A stretch of 64,000 nt of DNA from contig NZ_JAUSVX010000004.1 of assembly GCF_030814995.1 (NCBI RefSeq), positions 1-64,000 of the forward strand. Reading direction: 5' to 3'. Under the pieces are notes generated by a model. The model did no database searches. It saw only the letters and a list, made by a program, of their open reading frames with translations, and was not told the DNA's origin. The stretch comes from Labrys wisconsinensis (lineage in GTDB: Bacteria; Pseudomonadota; Alphaproteobacteria; Rhizobiales; Labraceae). A program made the position numbers and the translations under genes. Positions 44,899 to 55,100 of the stretch are shown here, piece by piece (the stretch's first letter is position 1; each line of letters begins with the position of its first letter).

Positions 44899-45522
44899 GT
44901 GTACATTCCGCCTGCCTTCCGGGACGACGACGTCGCCGGCATCCGCGCCACCATGCGGGCGGCGCGTCTCGCCACCCTGGTCACCGCCACGGCGGACGGG
45001 CTGATGGCGACGCCGCTGCCGCTGATTCTCCACGACGCCGAGGGGCCGCACGGCGTGCTCTACGGGCATGTGGCCAAGGCCAACCCGCAATGGCGCACCG
45101 CGCCCGTCGGCGAGGCCATGGCCCTGTTCACGGGCCCCGACGCCTATGTCACCCCGTCCTGGTATGCGACCAAGCAAGAGACCGGCAAGGTCGTGCCGAC
45201 CTGGAACTATGTCGCCGTGCACGCCTATGGCCCGGTCGAGTTCTTCGAGGACGCCGCCCGCCTGCTCGATGTCGTGACGCGGCTGACCGCGCTGCACGAG
45301 GGCTCGCGCGCCGCGCCCTGGGCCGTGAGCGACGCGCCCGCCGCCTTCGTCGAGGCGCAGCTGCGCGGCATCGTCGGCCTGCGCCTGCCGATCGCCCGGC
45401 TGGAGGCCAAGCGCAAGATGAGCCAGAACCGCAGCGCCGAGGACCGGGCCGGCGTCGCGGCCGGCCTCGCCGCCAGCGAGGACCCGCGCGACCAGGCCGT
45501 CGCGGCGATGATTCCGGAGTGA
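44899..45522 (+). CDS. PaiB-family FMN-binding protein
   Basis: A 207-residue protein of the PaiB/FMN-binding split-barrel family. The opening YIPPAFRDDD and the segment WYATKQETGKVVPTWNYVAVHAYG are diagnostic of it. The start is the GTG at 44899 with AAGGAG eight bases upstream; the frame upstream is not conserved. PaiB was described in Bacillus as a negative regulator of degradative enzymes and sporulation, but it has a flavin-binding fold and its biochemical role in proteobacteria is unclear. It is a single-gene unit next to the tubulin-like operon and the low-G+C island. Confidence 0.9.
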   Translation: MYIPPAFRDDDVAGIRATMRAARLATLVTATADGLMATPLPLILHDAEGPHGVLYGHVAKANPQWRTAPVGEAMALFTGPDAYVTPSWYATKQETGKVVPTWNYVAVHAYGPVEFFEDAARLLDVVTRLTALHEGSRAAPWAVSDAPAAFVEAQLRGIVGLRLPIARLEAKRKMSQNRSAEDRAGVAAGLAASEDPRDQAVAAMIPE

Positions 45523-45746
45523 GGCGGCGGCTCGATGCTTGCGGCGCTCTGGCCTACGCCAGCCGTTGCAGCCACGGTCCCGCGACAGCACCTTTAGGAC
45601 CAGGAAGACACTTGGTACGCTCTCCCAGCGGCTAGCGAGATCGAGCAACAGTCTCCCGGCTATGGCGGCGAGGGAGAGAGGAGGGCGCATCCATTCACTG
45701 GATATGCTATCGTCTGGTCCAAGGTAATGACAAGCCGCCTAGACGT

Positions 45747-46943
45747 GTGGATAGTGCGTCCCGTCATCCGTTCGGAAGAGATGAATGTAGCAGGCATAAT
45801 CCTTTGATCGAACTCATAGACCAATCAGAGCAATCCATTTACAATTATGCGGCTCCGATAGATTTTGAGGAGGTTGCCACAGAGTATCTTTTTGTGGATC
45901 TTGTGCAAACAGCTGCGTTTCGCCGCCTTCGAGGTATTAGATTCCTGGGAGGTATTGATTATTTGCTCGTGCCGGCTCCAAATGGCGCTAGTAGTAATGT
46001 CCGTTATACGCGCTACCAACATAGCCTTGGCGTTGCGCGGCTAGCATTACATTATGCGAATTTGACAGGTTTGTCGAATCAGAATCGCCGCTTGGCTTAC
46101 GTCGCGGCTCTTCTACACGATATTGGACATGCTCCTCTTTCGCACTCTTTGGAGCCCATTTTCGAGGCGGAGTTTGGGCTAAACCACCATATTGCCACGG
46201 AAGATATCATTGCGGGTCGAGTCAAGATAGGCCAAGGCGTGTATCAAACGCTGCGTCGTTTTGGGATTGATCCCGACCAAATTATAGCAATATTGGCCGG
46301 TGAAGCGGACCCATTTCAGGGATTCTTCTCGGGACCGATCAATTTCGATACAATCGAAGGCATTCTGCGTTCGCGGCGATATGTTATGTCCAATACGGTC
46401 GGGCCGACTCCGATTGACGTAGTGAATGCTGCTATTCAAAGGAAAACGGAAATTGATCGTCAGATTGTAGATTCGTTTTGGAAATGCAAAGATGATGTAT
46501 ATAATTTTGTAATCAAGTCTAGGGATGGGGCCTTGGTTGATCATTTGTGTCAATATGTAATGAGGGGTAATTTGGAAAAATTATCAAGACGAGACTTCCT
46601 TTCAACTGAAAGATATTTGTTCAGAAAGATACCAGAGTTACGATTAGTGTTGGCAATTTCTCGTTTGCGTTCGGCGAGTCGCGAAGCGCTTTCGAGGCCA
46701 GTGGCCTATAAGGCGCGTCATTTTTATGTAGATACGCATGCTGATTTCTTTGCGTGGGATGACGAGAGGCGCTACAGACAGAATAAGCAGGATCGCTTGC
46801 TGAGTGCTCCTGCTTCGATGTCAAGCGCAATAGATGAAGAAGAGTGGGATCTGTTCCATGGGGGAAGCGTACGGGCGCGCCAGACAACATTCGGACGAAA
46901 GGCTTCAGGCACTCCGATGCGCCCTCGCGGCCGTCGTTCCTAA
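45747..46943 (+). CDS. HD-domain phosphohydrolase (dGTPase/SAMHD1-like)
   Basis: A protein of up to 398 residues with the HD signature H92 (RYQHSLGVAR) and H124-D125 (ALLHDIGHAPLSH, with His128 and His133). A further acidic residue lies in PINFDTIEGI. This pattern is like dNTP triphosphohydrolases and SAMHD1-type proteins. The DNA has far lower G+C than all flanking genes. The start is uncertain: GTG at 45747 has no ribosome site, and TTG at 45804 is an alternative. The 3' end overlaps the nucleotidyltransferase gene. The pair could be a defence or nucleotide-signal module (inference). Confidence 0.82.
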   Translation: MDSASRHPFGRDECSRHNPLIELIDQSEQSIYNYAAPIDFEEVATEYLFVDLVQTAAFRRLRGIRFLGGIDYLLVPAPNGASSNVRYTRYQHSLGVARLALHYANLTGLSNQNRRLAYVAALLHDIGHAPLSHSLEPIFEAEFGLNHHIATEDIIAGRVKIGQGVYQTLRRFGIDPDQIIAILAGEADPFQGFFSGPINFDTIEGILRSRRYVMSNTVGPTPIDVVNAAIQRKTEIDRQIVDSFWKCKDDVYNFVIKSRDGALVDHLCQYVMRGNLEKLSRRDFLSTERYLFRKIPELRLVLAISRLRSASREALSRPVAYKARHFYVDTHADFFAWDDERRYRQNKQDRLLSAPASMSSAIDEEEWDLFHGGSVRARQTTFGRKASGTPMRPRGRRS

Positions 46944-47787
46944 AAGTGCGATCGCGGTCACCTTCGGCTCATATGCTCGCCGTGAAGCGTCGGCAGAGTC
47001 CGACATTGACTACATCGTGATTGCAAACGAAGGAGAGAGCCAAGAGCTTGGCTACACGGAAGCGGTCGAAAAGACGATAGCGGGAATCGTGCCTATCGAG
47101 CCTTCTCCGAGTGGTGCTTTCGCAAAACACGTTATGCGATCAGATATGTTAAAAAACTTAGGCGGGGAAAACGATACAAATCATACATTGACGCGACGGC
47201 TTCTTCTTCTGTTGGAAGGGGAGTGGCTCGTAAATCCTGCTGAATTTAAATTATTGCGCCGGGAGATTATTAAGATCTACGTGAAGGCGACTCGTAGAGA
47301 CCATCAGCTTGCACTTTTCCTTTTGAACGATATAATACGTTACTGGAGAACAATGACAGTAGACTATATGTATAAAACAACAGAAGATCAAAAACCTTGG
47401 GCAATCCGTAACATAAAGCTGACTTTTTCCCGAAAACTACTTTATGCAAGCGGCGTTTTCAGTGTGGGAATGACAGCCAATCGTAGCGAGGAAGCGAAGG
47501 TTGATATTCTTGAGAATTTGTTTGACCTCCCTGTGATTGATCGCATGATTGATATCTGTGGGGCCTCTCGGGCAAAAAGAGTTCTTGAGAGCTATGATTT
47601 GTTTCTCGAAAATCTAGAGAAATCGAAAGTTCGAGAAGAACTCAAAGTTATCAAACCTGGTGATCACGAAAATATAATTTTCCGTAAGTTGAAGAACGAG
47701 GGGCACCATTTCACGCGCTCACTCATGAACTTATTCGAAGAAACGTTCCATTCTACGCACCCAATCCGCCGTGCGATGATGTTTTAA
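46858..47787 (+). CDS. Polymerase-beta-type nucleotidyltransferase protein
   Basis: A 309-residue protein. The N-terminal nucleotidyltransferase motif is G37-S38-x10-D49-x-D51 (FGSYARREASAESDIDY). A mostly helical C-terminal part of about 200 residues follows that I do not recognise. Such proteins transfer nucleotides to proteins, RNA or small molecules. MNT antitoxins are shorter. The start at 46858 is chosen over the ATG at 46834 because it gives the smaller overlap (86 bases) with the HD gene and GTGGGA lies upstream. The low G+C matches the HD gene, so both entered together. No third gene is seen. Confidence 0.8.
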   Translation: MGEAYGRARQHSDERLQALRCALAAVVPKSAIAVTFGSYARREASAESDIDYIVIANEGESQELGYTEAVEKTIAGIVPIEPSPSGAFAKHVMRSDMLKNLGGENDTNHTLTRRLLLLLEGEWLVNPAEFKLLRREIIKIYVKATRRDHQLALFLLNDIIRYWRTMTVDYMYKTTEDQKPWAIRNIKLTFSRKLLYASGVFSVGMTANRSEEAKVDILENLFDLPVIDRMIDICGASRAKRVLESYDLFLENLEKSKVREELKVIKPGDHENIIFRKLKNEGHHFTRSLMNLFEETFHSTHPIRRAMMF

Positions 47788-48131
47788 CAATGATCTTTGG
47801 TGCGAGCCGCCTGCCATAGCAACCCATAGCTCTAAGAAACAGATCGCCCGGCCCGCCAGATCTCAGATACGACGATGGTGGTCGGTGTGAGGTTGAGCGA
47901 CGGATTGGTGATGGCAGAATGTGACGGACCAAGGCGTTGGCGAACCGGCCGCCCTTAGACACGACACCGCTGCGCTCCAAGTGTCAGTGACGGTTGACGG
48001 CAGCAGTCGGCGAAGGCGGCGCCGTATGTTCCGGGAGCTCGGTCGCGGTGATCGAGTTGCCAGGCTGAGCGTCGCCGAGGCCGCCTCCGCTTCGCCGGGC
48101 GGCGGCGCACGGCTCGGGCGTGCCGTCCGGC
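47788..48131. other. Gene-free stretch downstream of the low-G+C island
   Basis: These 344 bases return to high G+C from about 47850 onward. No gene, tRNA, integrase or direct repeat matching the left edge of the island (45523-45746) was found; the only shared word near the edges is the octamer AGCCGCCT, which is not convincing. The right half carries several G/C-rich self-complementary patches. These may act as a terminator for the peptidase gene ending at 48132, but no U-run follows them. Confidence 0.4.
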
Positions 48132-50069
48132 TTACCCGGCCCCGACGATCCCCAGCCCCGCCAGGTCTTCCCGGCCCGCCCTGATCTCGTGGCTGGAGCC
48201 CTCGAGGTCGTGGCCGACGGGCTCGCAGGCCCCGCCGAGATGCCGGGCGAGGAAGGCTTCCATGATTGCCCAGTAGGCGAGCCGGTTGGCCGGCAGGGTG
48301 AGGCCGTGCCCCTCGTCGGGATAGACGATATAGGTCACGGGAATGCCGCGCGCCTGCATGGCGGCGACGATGGTGTCGCTCTCGGCCACCTTGCAGCGCA
48401 CGTCGTTCTGCCCGTGGGCGATCAGCATCGGCTTGGTGATGGCATCGACCCGGTGGATCGGCGAGCGCTCGGCCAGGAGCCGGCGTCCCTCCTCCGTGCG
48501 CGGATCGCCGTAGCTGCGATACATGAACTCGGCGAAGCCGGCCCAGTAGGGCGGAATGCTTTCCAGCAGCGTCTGCAGGTTGGTGATGCCGACCAGGGGC
48601 AGCGCGCAGCAGAACACCTCCGGGGTGAAGGTGGCGCCGAGGAAGGAGGCGTAGCCGCCATAGCTTGCGCCGAAGATCGCGACCTTGTCGCGGTCGGCAA
48701 TGCCCTCGGCGACGGCCCAGGCCACCATGTCGAGGAGGTCGTCGTGCATCTTGGCGCCGTGCTCGTGGATGCTGGCGGCGACGAAGGCTTTGCCGAAGCC
48801 GGTCGAGCCGCGATAGTTCACCGAGAGCACGGCATAGCCGCGGTCGGCCAGGAACTGGTGGTCGCCGCGATAGCCGTATGCGTCGCGGCCCCAGGGGCCG
48901 CCATGGACGACCAGCACCATGGGCAGCGGCCGCTCCGGCCGGTCGCCGGCGACCGAGGCGGGCAGGGTCAGATAGGAGACGAGCTGCAAGCCGTCGCGCG
49001 AGCGGCCTTCGACCGGGCGCATCGGCGCCAGGTGGTAGGCGTCGAGCGCCGGCCGGGCCCGGCAGATTTCGACGAGGCTGCGCGCCTCGCGGTCGAAATG
49101 CAGATAGGTCGCCGCCTGCTCGGGCCGGTGCGCCATGACGATCCAGTGCCGGTCGTCGCGGCTTTGCTCGGCGACGGCGAATTCGAAGCCCGGCAGCGCG
49201 CCTTCGAGATGGGCGAGGTCGGCGGCGACCGCGGGCGCGCGGTGGAACCACTCGGCCTTCAGGACCTCGGCGGCGACCGCATTGGCCTCGAAGGTCCCGG
49301 CATCCCAGAGGATGTCGGCGACATCGGCATCGGGGTGCTCGGCGACCACGCTCTCCTCGCCGGAAGCCCAGTCGATGCGCAGGAGCGCCGCCGTGTCGCG
49401 GTCGAGCGACGACAGCATGTGGAGATGCGTGTTGGCGCGGTTGAAGAACAGCGGCCGGGTCGCCAGGCTGTCCTCATAGCCGATATCGCGCCAGGGATGG
49501 AGCTCGCCGTCCTCGATCCGCCACAGGCGTGAGGCGCCGTCCGGCGTCTCGCTGCGGGCCCAGCGCGGCCTGTGCGTCCAGTCGAAGCCGATGGTGCCGA
49601 GGTTCTGGGTGTTCTCCCAGAGCAGCGTGCGCTCGCCGGTCGCCAGGTCGAGGCGCCAGGCGTCGTGCCAGCGGGGATCGCGGTCGTTGAGGCCGATGAC
49701 GAACTCGCCCGGCCGGTCGGGCGAGCCGATGAACCAGCGGGCCGCGATGCCGTCGAGCGGCGTCAGGTCACGCACCGCGCCGCCGGCGGGATCGACCGCG
49801 TAGAGATGGATGTTCTCGTCGCCGTTGCGATCGTTGAAGTAGAGGAGGTGGCGGCTGTCATTGCTCCAACTGTGCCAGGTGATCGGGCGTACGGTCTGGC
49901 GGGTGAGCGGCCGGCCCTCGTCGATATGCCCGCACGGCGCGATCCAGAGATTGAGGACGCCGTCGACCGGCGCGATCCAGGAATACCAGGCGCCGTCCGG
50001 CGATATCCGGGCGTCGAAGGCCACAGGATTGTCGAACAGGATGCGGCGGGGGATCAGGGCGTCGGGCAT
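48132..50069 (-). CDS. S9-family prolyl-oligopeptidase-like peptidase
   Basis: A 645-residue protein with an N-terminal beta-propeller-like part (about 1-400) and a C-terminal alpha/beta-hydrolase domain. The nucleophile is Ser469 in GASYGGY, the acid probably Asp556 (HGQNDVR) and the His588 in DEGHG. VVHGGPWG forms the oxyanion region. These are the hallmarks of S9C-type acylaminoacyl or dipeptidyl peptidases. No signal peptide is seen, so it is cytoplasmic. The start at 50069 was chosen because GGGGA precedes it and the conserved fold begins there. It is a single-gene unit. Confidence 0.93.
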   Translation of the reverse strand: MPDALIPRRILFDNPVAFDARISPDGAWYSWIAPVDGVLNLWIAPCGHIDEGRPLTRQTVRPITWHSWSNDSRHLLYFNDRNGDENIHLYAVDPAGGAVRDLTPLDGIAARWFIGSPDRPGEFVIGLNDRDPRWHDAWRLDLATGERTLLWENTQNLGTIGFDWTHRPRWARSETPDGASRLWRIEDGELHPWRDIGYEDSLATRPLFFNRANTHLHMLSSLDRDTAALLRIDWASGEESVVAEHPDADVADILWDAGTFEANAVAAEVLKAEWFHRAPAVAADLAHLEGALPGFEFAVAEQSRDDRHWIVMAHRPEQAATYLHFDREARSLVEICRARPALDAYHLAPMRPVEGRSRDGLQLVSYLTLPASVAGDRPERPLPMVLVVHGGPWGRDAYGYRGDHQFLADRGYAVLSVNYRGSTGFGKAFVAASIHEHGAKMHDDLLDMVAWAVAEGIADRDKVAIFGASYGGYASFLGATFTPEVFCCALPLVGITNLQTLLESIPPYWAGFAEFMYRSYGDPRTEEGRRLLAERSPIHRVDAITKPMLIAHGQNDVRCKVAESDTIVAAMQARGIPVTYIVYPDEGHGLTLPANRLAYWAIMEAFLARHLGGACEPVGHDLEGSSHEIRAGREDLAGLGIVGAG

Positions 50070-50356
50070 GGGCAATCCCCATCGAGGTGAAGGGCAGGAC
50101 CGAGGGGACAAAGATAATGTGTCGGAATCGTGGTTGTTGAAAGGATTAGTTTCATCATCGGCCCGCGACCAACTACGAGATTCCGTACGAGAACTGATGA
50201 ATATCAGTCGATATGCGCGTTATGACGGATCTGTTCCAAAAGTTCCGTAGTTGCTATGTCTGAAATCGTCTGGAAATGACGGGCGGGTCGATCCAGCGGG
50301 TCCCGCCCGGTCCGGCTGGGTGTGCTGGTCGGGACCGGCGCGGGGGAGGGGCCTTG

Positions 50357-51136
50357 CTATGGCAGGTCTTCCGGCATGGCCTGCAGGTCCGGGCGGCCCT
50401 TCTCGCGAAGCTTGCCGACGCATCTCGCACCGGCTCGGGCAGCCTCGCCCGTCAACTCGCCGCGTTCGGCGAGATGGTCGAGATAGGTCTCCAGGCCGTG
50501 CGCCAGATCTGCGGCCTGCCGCGGATCGCAGCCTGCGAGCGCGACCCCCAGCGCGTCGCCCCGGACCGATCCGAGGTCGAGATAGGCCCTGCGGAACGCG
50601 TTCGCCTGCACACCGGGGCAGAGGAAGCATTCGAAGATCAGCTTCGCGATCTGAAGCCTGCCCGCCTGCAGATGGCGCCGTGCCCGGGCAAGGGCGAGAG
50701 CGGTCGCCACGGTACCGGTCACGTGCAGCGTGAGAACCGCTCCCAACGTCGCGGGGAGGCCGATCAGGGCCGTCAGGACGGGCGCGCAGGCGAAGTAGAG
50801 TGCAAAGCAGCAGCAGGAGACGATGCGCAGCGCCGTCAGCGCGGAAATCCTCAGGTCCAGCGCTTGCAGGGCGCGCGCCGACGTGTCGCGGACGCCCCCT
50901 GAAGGCCAGTCGAGGCGACAGGTCGCTTTCCACGGGGTGACGAGGCTCAGGAGAGCATAGGCCTTGTCGCGCAGCTCGAAGCGGTACGCCGGAACGACGA
51001 GCCGCCATCCTCCCCGCCCGTTGCGGGACATGAAGAAGGTTCCGACTTTCGTCGCGCGAATATTGTCGAAGACATAGAAGCCATAGCAGAGCACCCAGAA
51101 GCCCTGCTCGGGCACATGGACCGACCCGATATACAT
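50357..51136 (-). CDS. Two-TM protein of unknown function, partner of DUF2167 protein
   Basis: A 259-residue protein I do not recognise. It has an N-terminal domain of about 90 residues (YIGSVHVPEQGFWVLCYGFYVFDN), two hydrophobic segments around 110-155 (ALRIVSCCCFALYFACAPVL and ATLGAVLTLHVTGTVATALA) and a helical C-terminus. The ATG at 51136 lies two bases beyond the DUF2167 stop, so the two are one unit and probably act together in the inner membrane. The 287-base gap after it (50070-50356) contains the small hairpin CTGAT-GAAT-ATCAG and no gene. Confidence 0.7.
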   Translation of the reverse strand: MYIGSVHVPEQGFWVLCYGFYVFDNIRATKVGTFFMSRNGRGGWRLVVPAYRFELRDKAYALLSLVTPWKATCRLDWPSGGVRDTSARALQALDLRISALTALRIVSCCCFALYFACAPVLTALIGLPATLGAVLTLHVTGTVATALALARARRHLQAGRLQIAKLIFECFLCPGVQANAFRRAYLDLGSVRGDALGVALAGCDPRQAADLAHGLETYLDHLAERGELTGEAARAGARCVGKLREKGRPDLQAMPEDLP

Positions 51137-51138
51137 CG

Positions 51139-51990
51139 TCAGGCGTTGGGACCCCGACGACGAAACAGGCTTTTCAGGAAGGCGAAGAGCGCCGCAACGC
51201 CGCCCAGGACTGCGACGCCGAGCAGCTTTCCGAGCCCTTTCAGCGCGGCAAAGCCTCCGGACTTGGCTGCGGCCGCAGCCGCTCCGCCGATGATCAGCGC
51301 CGCGAGCCCGTATTCGGCCGTGCGGTCGCCCGCGCGGAACTCCTCGTATTTCTGTCCGGCGTTGAAGCTGAAGCCGGCAAGGGACCCTTTGAAGCTGCGG
51401 ACGTTCTCGTCGAGCTCCTCCATGTCGGAGACGAGGATGACCTCCACGACGCCTTCGCGGCCGAGCAGGCGGACCGTGTAGTTCGCAACCGTATCGCCGG
51501 TCTCCCCGCGCAGGCGGGTTCCCCATTCCAGCCGCCTCGTCGCCGCATCGTAGTGCGGGGGCACGGCCCAGCCCTCGAGCGTCAGCACCTCGAGCTTGAG
51601 GCTGCGGCGTTCCGCCTTCCCCGCTTCGTTCTGCTGCTTGAGCGTCGCCAGCAGGGCATCGGGATCGATCGTCTCGTCATCCCTGACATATCCGGAACGG
51701 TCATAATCGAAGACCGCGAACCAGTGCAGGCTCTTGGGCGCCAGCGTGTGCTGGTTTTCCCGCGGCGGATTGCCTTCCAGCTGCAGGAAGGTCTTGCTGT
51801 CGCCGGGGCCCAGAAAACGCAGATCGCCCGATAGGGATATGGAGGCGACGCCGGCGATCTGGCCGTTCGCCGGCGGGGACAGCCAGGGCAGGCGCTCGAC
51901 CTGCTCGATGGCGTTCTCCTGCGCCGTCGCTGCCGGCGCAATCGCCGGCCATGCTGCCGCGGCAAGCGCCAGCACGCTCACAAACCTCAT
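51139..51990 (-). CDS. DUF2167-type membrane-anchored protein
   Basis: A 283-residue protein with a signal peptide (about 1-23), a periplasmic domain containing YDRSGYVRDDETIDPDALL and NYTVRLLGREGVVEVILV, then a Gly/Ala-rich hydrophobic C-terminus with two membrane passes ending in FRRRGPNA. This matches the DUF2167 family, found in envelopes of many proteobacteria without a known function. The start at 51990 was chosen at the signal peptide, with a G-rich leader. It is co-transcribed with the downstream two-TM protein. Confidence 0.82.
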   Translation of the reverse strand: MRFVSVLALAAAAWPAIAPAATAQENAIEQVERLPWLSPPANGQIAGVASISLSGDLRFLGPGDSKTFLQLEGNPPRENQHTLAPKSLHWFAVFDYDRSGYVRDDETIDPDALLATLKQQNEAGKAERRSLKLEVLTLEGWAVPPHYDAATRRLEWGTRLRGETGDTVANYTVRLLGREGVVEVILVSDMEELDENVRSFKGSLAGFSFNAGQKYEEFRAGDRTAEYGLAALIIGGAAAAAAKSGGFAALKGLGKLLGVAVLGGVAALFAFLKSLFRRRGPNA

Positions 51991-52189
51991 CGCCCCATCC
52001 CCGTGCATCGTGGACGCCCCGGTTCGGACCCTAGCCTGACGTAACGTCAGTTGCAAGAACGAAGGGGCAATCGCGGCGGGCGAGAGGCGGAGCGACGCCA
52101 CGAGCCGCATCCGGATGCGAGCCGGTTGGCGTGGCTCCAGGATCGGCCGGAAGCCGCCGGACGGCGTCGCCGCCCCCGCATGCGGGCCC

Positions 52190-55100
52190 TCAGCTCGCCT
52201 TGCCCGCCAGGTCCCAGGCGCGCCGATGGCCGTCGACGGTGAGGTCGACCGACAGCTCGGCGATGTCGGCCGGCAGCACCGGCGCGACGATGCGCTCACC
52301 GTAGTGGCGGCGGATGCCCAGAATGTGACGGATCAGCGCGTTGGCGAACAGGCCGGGGCCGCTGGAATAGATGCGCCAGCCGCCCTCGGCCGCGATGCCG
52401 CCGCTGCGCACCAGGTCCCAGTCGCGGCTGGCGGCATAGCGGTCGGCGAAGGCGGCGTCGCTGGAGGAGAAATAGCAGTTGCGCTGGCGCGGCGCCGCAT
52501 GGGCCAGCCGCTCGGTCACGGTGATCGCGTTGACCAGGCCGAGCGCCGCCCAGGCCTCCTCGGCTTCGCCGAGCGCCGCCGCGGCCTCGACGTGCCAGAG
52601 ATGGGCGTGCACATACATCAGACCGATCTCTCGCCCGAAGAAGGACGAGGATTCGGCGCGGCGGAAGAAGGTCTCCAGGCCGCCGTAATAGGCGACCGGC
52701 CGGTCCATCAGCCTGACGCCGTCGGGGAAGCGCAGATGCTCGGCGACGATGGCGAAGTGGCGCCGTGCCTCCTCCGGCGAGAACAGGCCGGCGAGGATGG
52801 CGCGGCTCATCGGCAGCAGCGAATAGCGCAAGCCCGTGCGCCGGTCGCTCGGGTGCAGCATCAGCTCGGGCGTGCCGCCGTCCGAGCCGAAGATGCCGTA
52901 GCCCGCCACCACGCCGTCGCGCATGAGGTGGCGGTGGAAGTCGGCCGCCATGGCGGCGGCGAGCGTCTCGATCGCCGCGGCCTTGGCGGCGCGGCCGGCC
53001 CGGCGCAGCACCTCGGCGTAACGCTTCAATTGGTGGAACAGCAGCGCCACCGTCCAGCTGCTCACCATCCAGTCGCGCATGGCGGCGTCGGCCGGCTGCA
53101 GGCTGTCGTTCCAGTCGCCCTCGCCGTAGCGCACCAGATGGGTGCCGGGGATGAAGCTCGCGGTCACGGTGTCGACGAGCTTGTCGAGATGGGTCTCGAC
53201 GCTGTCGCGGCGCTCGGTCTTCGTCAGGTCGTCCTCGCGCCGCCAGGCCACCGGCTCGTCGAGGAAGGCGAGGTCGTTGGTCGCCTCGACATAGTCGCAC
53301 AGCGCCTTCAGCGGCCAGACGATGACGTCGCCATGGGCGTGCCTGTCCTGGATGAAGGAATAGGGCTCCAGCATGAACCATTGCGGCCAGCTGCCGAGCG
53401 TCTCGTATTGCTGGGCAAAGAGGATGCGCAGGATGTCCTTGACCGGCGCGTCGTGCTCGAGCGCCAGCAGGAACTCGATCGGCCCCTGGCAGACGTCGCG
53501 CGTGCCCCAGGCCGCGCCGGTATATTGCTCCAGCCCGTGCGGCACCGTGAGGTGCATCGTCATGTTGTGGGCGAGCCAGGGGAACAGGGTTTCGATCTCG
53601 GCCGTCTCGGCGGCGGCCCGGCCGCTGCCGCTCGCCTTCAGCTTCAGGCCGCGCGTCACGTGCTCCCAGTGCCGCGCCGCCGGCGCCAGCATCGCCGCGG
53701 CCGCCACCCCGCCCTCGTAGAGGGCGGCCAGGCGCTCGGCCTCGGCCGCGTCGGTCATCGAGCCGACCACTGCGACGGAGAAAGCTGCCGTGGCGCGGGT
53801 GCGCAGGGCGACATGGCTGCCGACGAAGGGCGCGCCTGCCGCCTGCACCAGCTCGGCGCCGCCGACGGCCTCGATTTCGTCCGGCGTGCCGGTGACGAGG
53901 TGGTAGACGGCCTCGGGGTAGCGCTGGCCCCAGAGCCAGGCCGGATCGGGCCGCATGCTGATGCGCTTGGCCGCCGGGTCGACCGCGACCGGGCTGGCAT
54001 GGTCGAGCTCGCGCTCGCCGAGCACGAGATGGCCGAGCACCAGGAAGCGGCAGGGCGGGCCGTCGACCTCGACCTGCCATTGCATCGCCGCATGCTCGCC
54101 GGCGGCGGTCGCCCCGACCGTGACGGTGCGGTCGTCGAGCGCGTAGATCCAGCGGCAGTCGCTGAGGCCGATGTCGAAGGCGGAGGGCACGGCGAGCAGG
54201 CGCCAGCGGCCGTCGATCTCGATCAGGATGCGCAGGCCGCTGGCGCGGGTGATGTTGTAGGGATCGCGCGACACCGAGAACAGCTTGTGGAACGAGGTGT
54301 TGCCGATGGTGAGCTGCGCGGCGAAGACGCCGTGCATCCAGGCGGTGGCGCAGAGCGTGGCCTCGTCGAGCAGCATGGCCTGGCCGCTGCGCAGCAGCGT
54401 GCCGTGGCGGCGGGGCACCAGATGCTCCTTGTCGCGCAGCACCACGTGGCGGTTGTGCGCGCCGTCCGGCGTGAAGAAGGAGAGGAGCCGGCCGTCCCGG
54501 CGCTCCTCGTGGCGGCGTTCGGGGAACAGCGCGGCGAGCGCCGCGTCGTCGAGGCTGCGGGCGAGGACCGGCGCCGCATCCTCGAGCAGGCTGCGCGCCG
54601 CCGGCCGCATCGCCGGCTCGGCCGGCGCGAAGTCGGCCAGGGCCCGCCGCACCGTGTCGAGGCGGTCGAGGTCGCCGTCGCCGGAGGCGGCGGGATGGTC
54701 GGGCTCGAACAGGGCGAAGAAGGTCCAGGCGGCGGCGCCGGCCAGGCTGGCCGGCCGCGACTGGATCGCGGCGCAGGCCACCTCGTGCTGGAGGCGCGTG
54801 CCCGGCAGGTCGGTGCCGAAGGGCAGGGCGATGTCGGCCGCGTCGCGGAAGGCCGGGCCGAAGAGCTGCAGCGCATCGGTGGCGTAGCTCGCCGCGCCCT
54901 CCAGGCAGCCATGCGCCAGCCAGGGATGGCCGGCGCCCTGGACGAGATTTTGCCGGCTCATCACCACCGGGCCGATCTCAGGGCTGACCGCGACGTGATG
55001 GTCGCAATATTGCGAGCCGAAGGCCTCGTTGTTCATCAGGAAGCCGCGATCGCCGAGGCCGATGTCCTGCAGCAGCACGGCGTCGCAGGGCAGGTCCCCG

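Noticed and set aside
46834-47787. MNT/HEPN toxin-antitoxin pair
   Set aside because: The transferase domain fits MNT only at the GSx10DxD motif; the protein is twice as long and its partner is an HD enzyme without the HEPN RxxxxH pattern.
47753-47980. Minus-strand 75-codon frame after the nucleotidyltransferase gene
   Set aside because: No ribosome site or recognisable domain, and it overlaps the end of the transferase gene in opposite orientation.
45523-48131. Integrative element with attachment sites around the low-G+C pair
   Set aside because: No integrase, tRNA or convincing direct repeats flank it; the shared AGCCGCCT word is too short to count.
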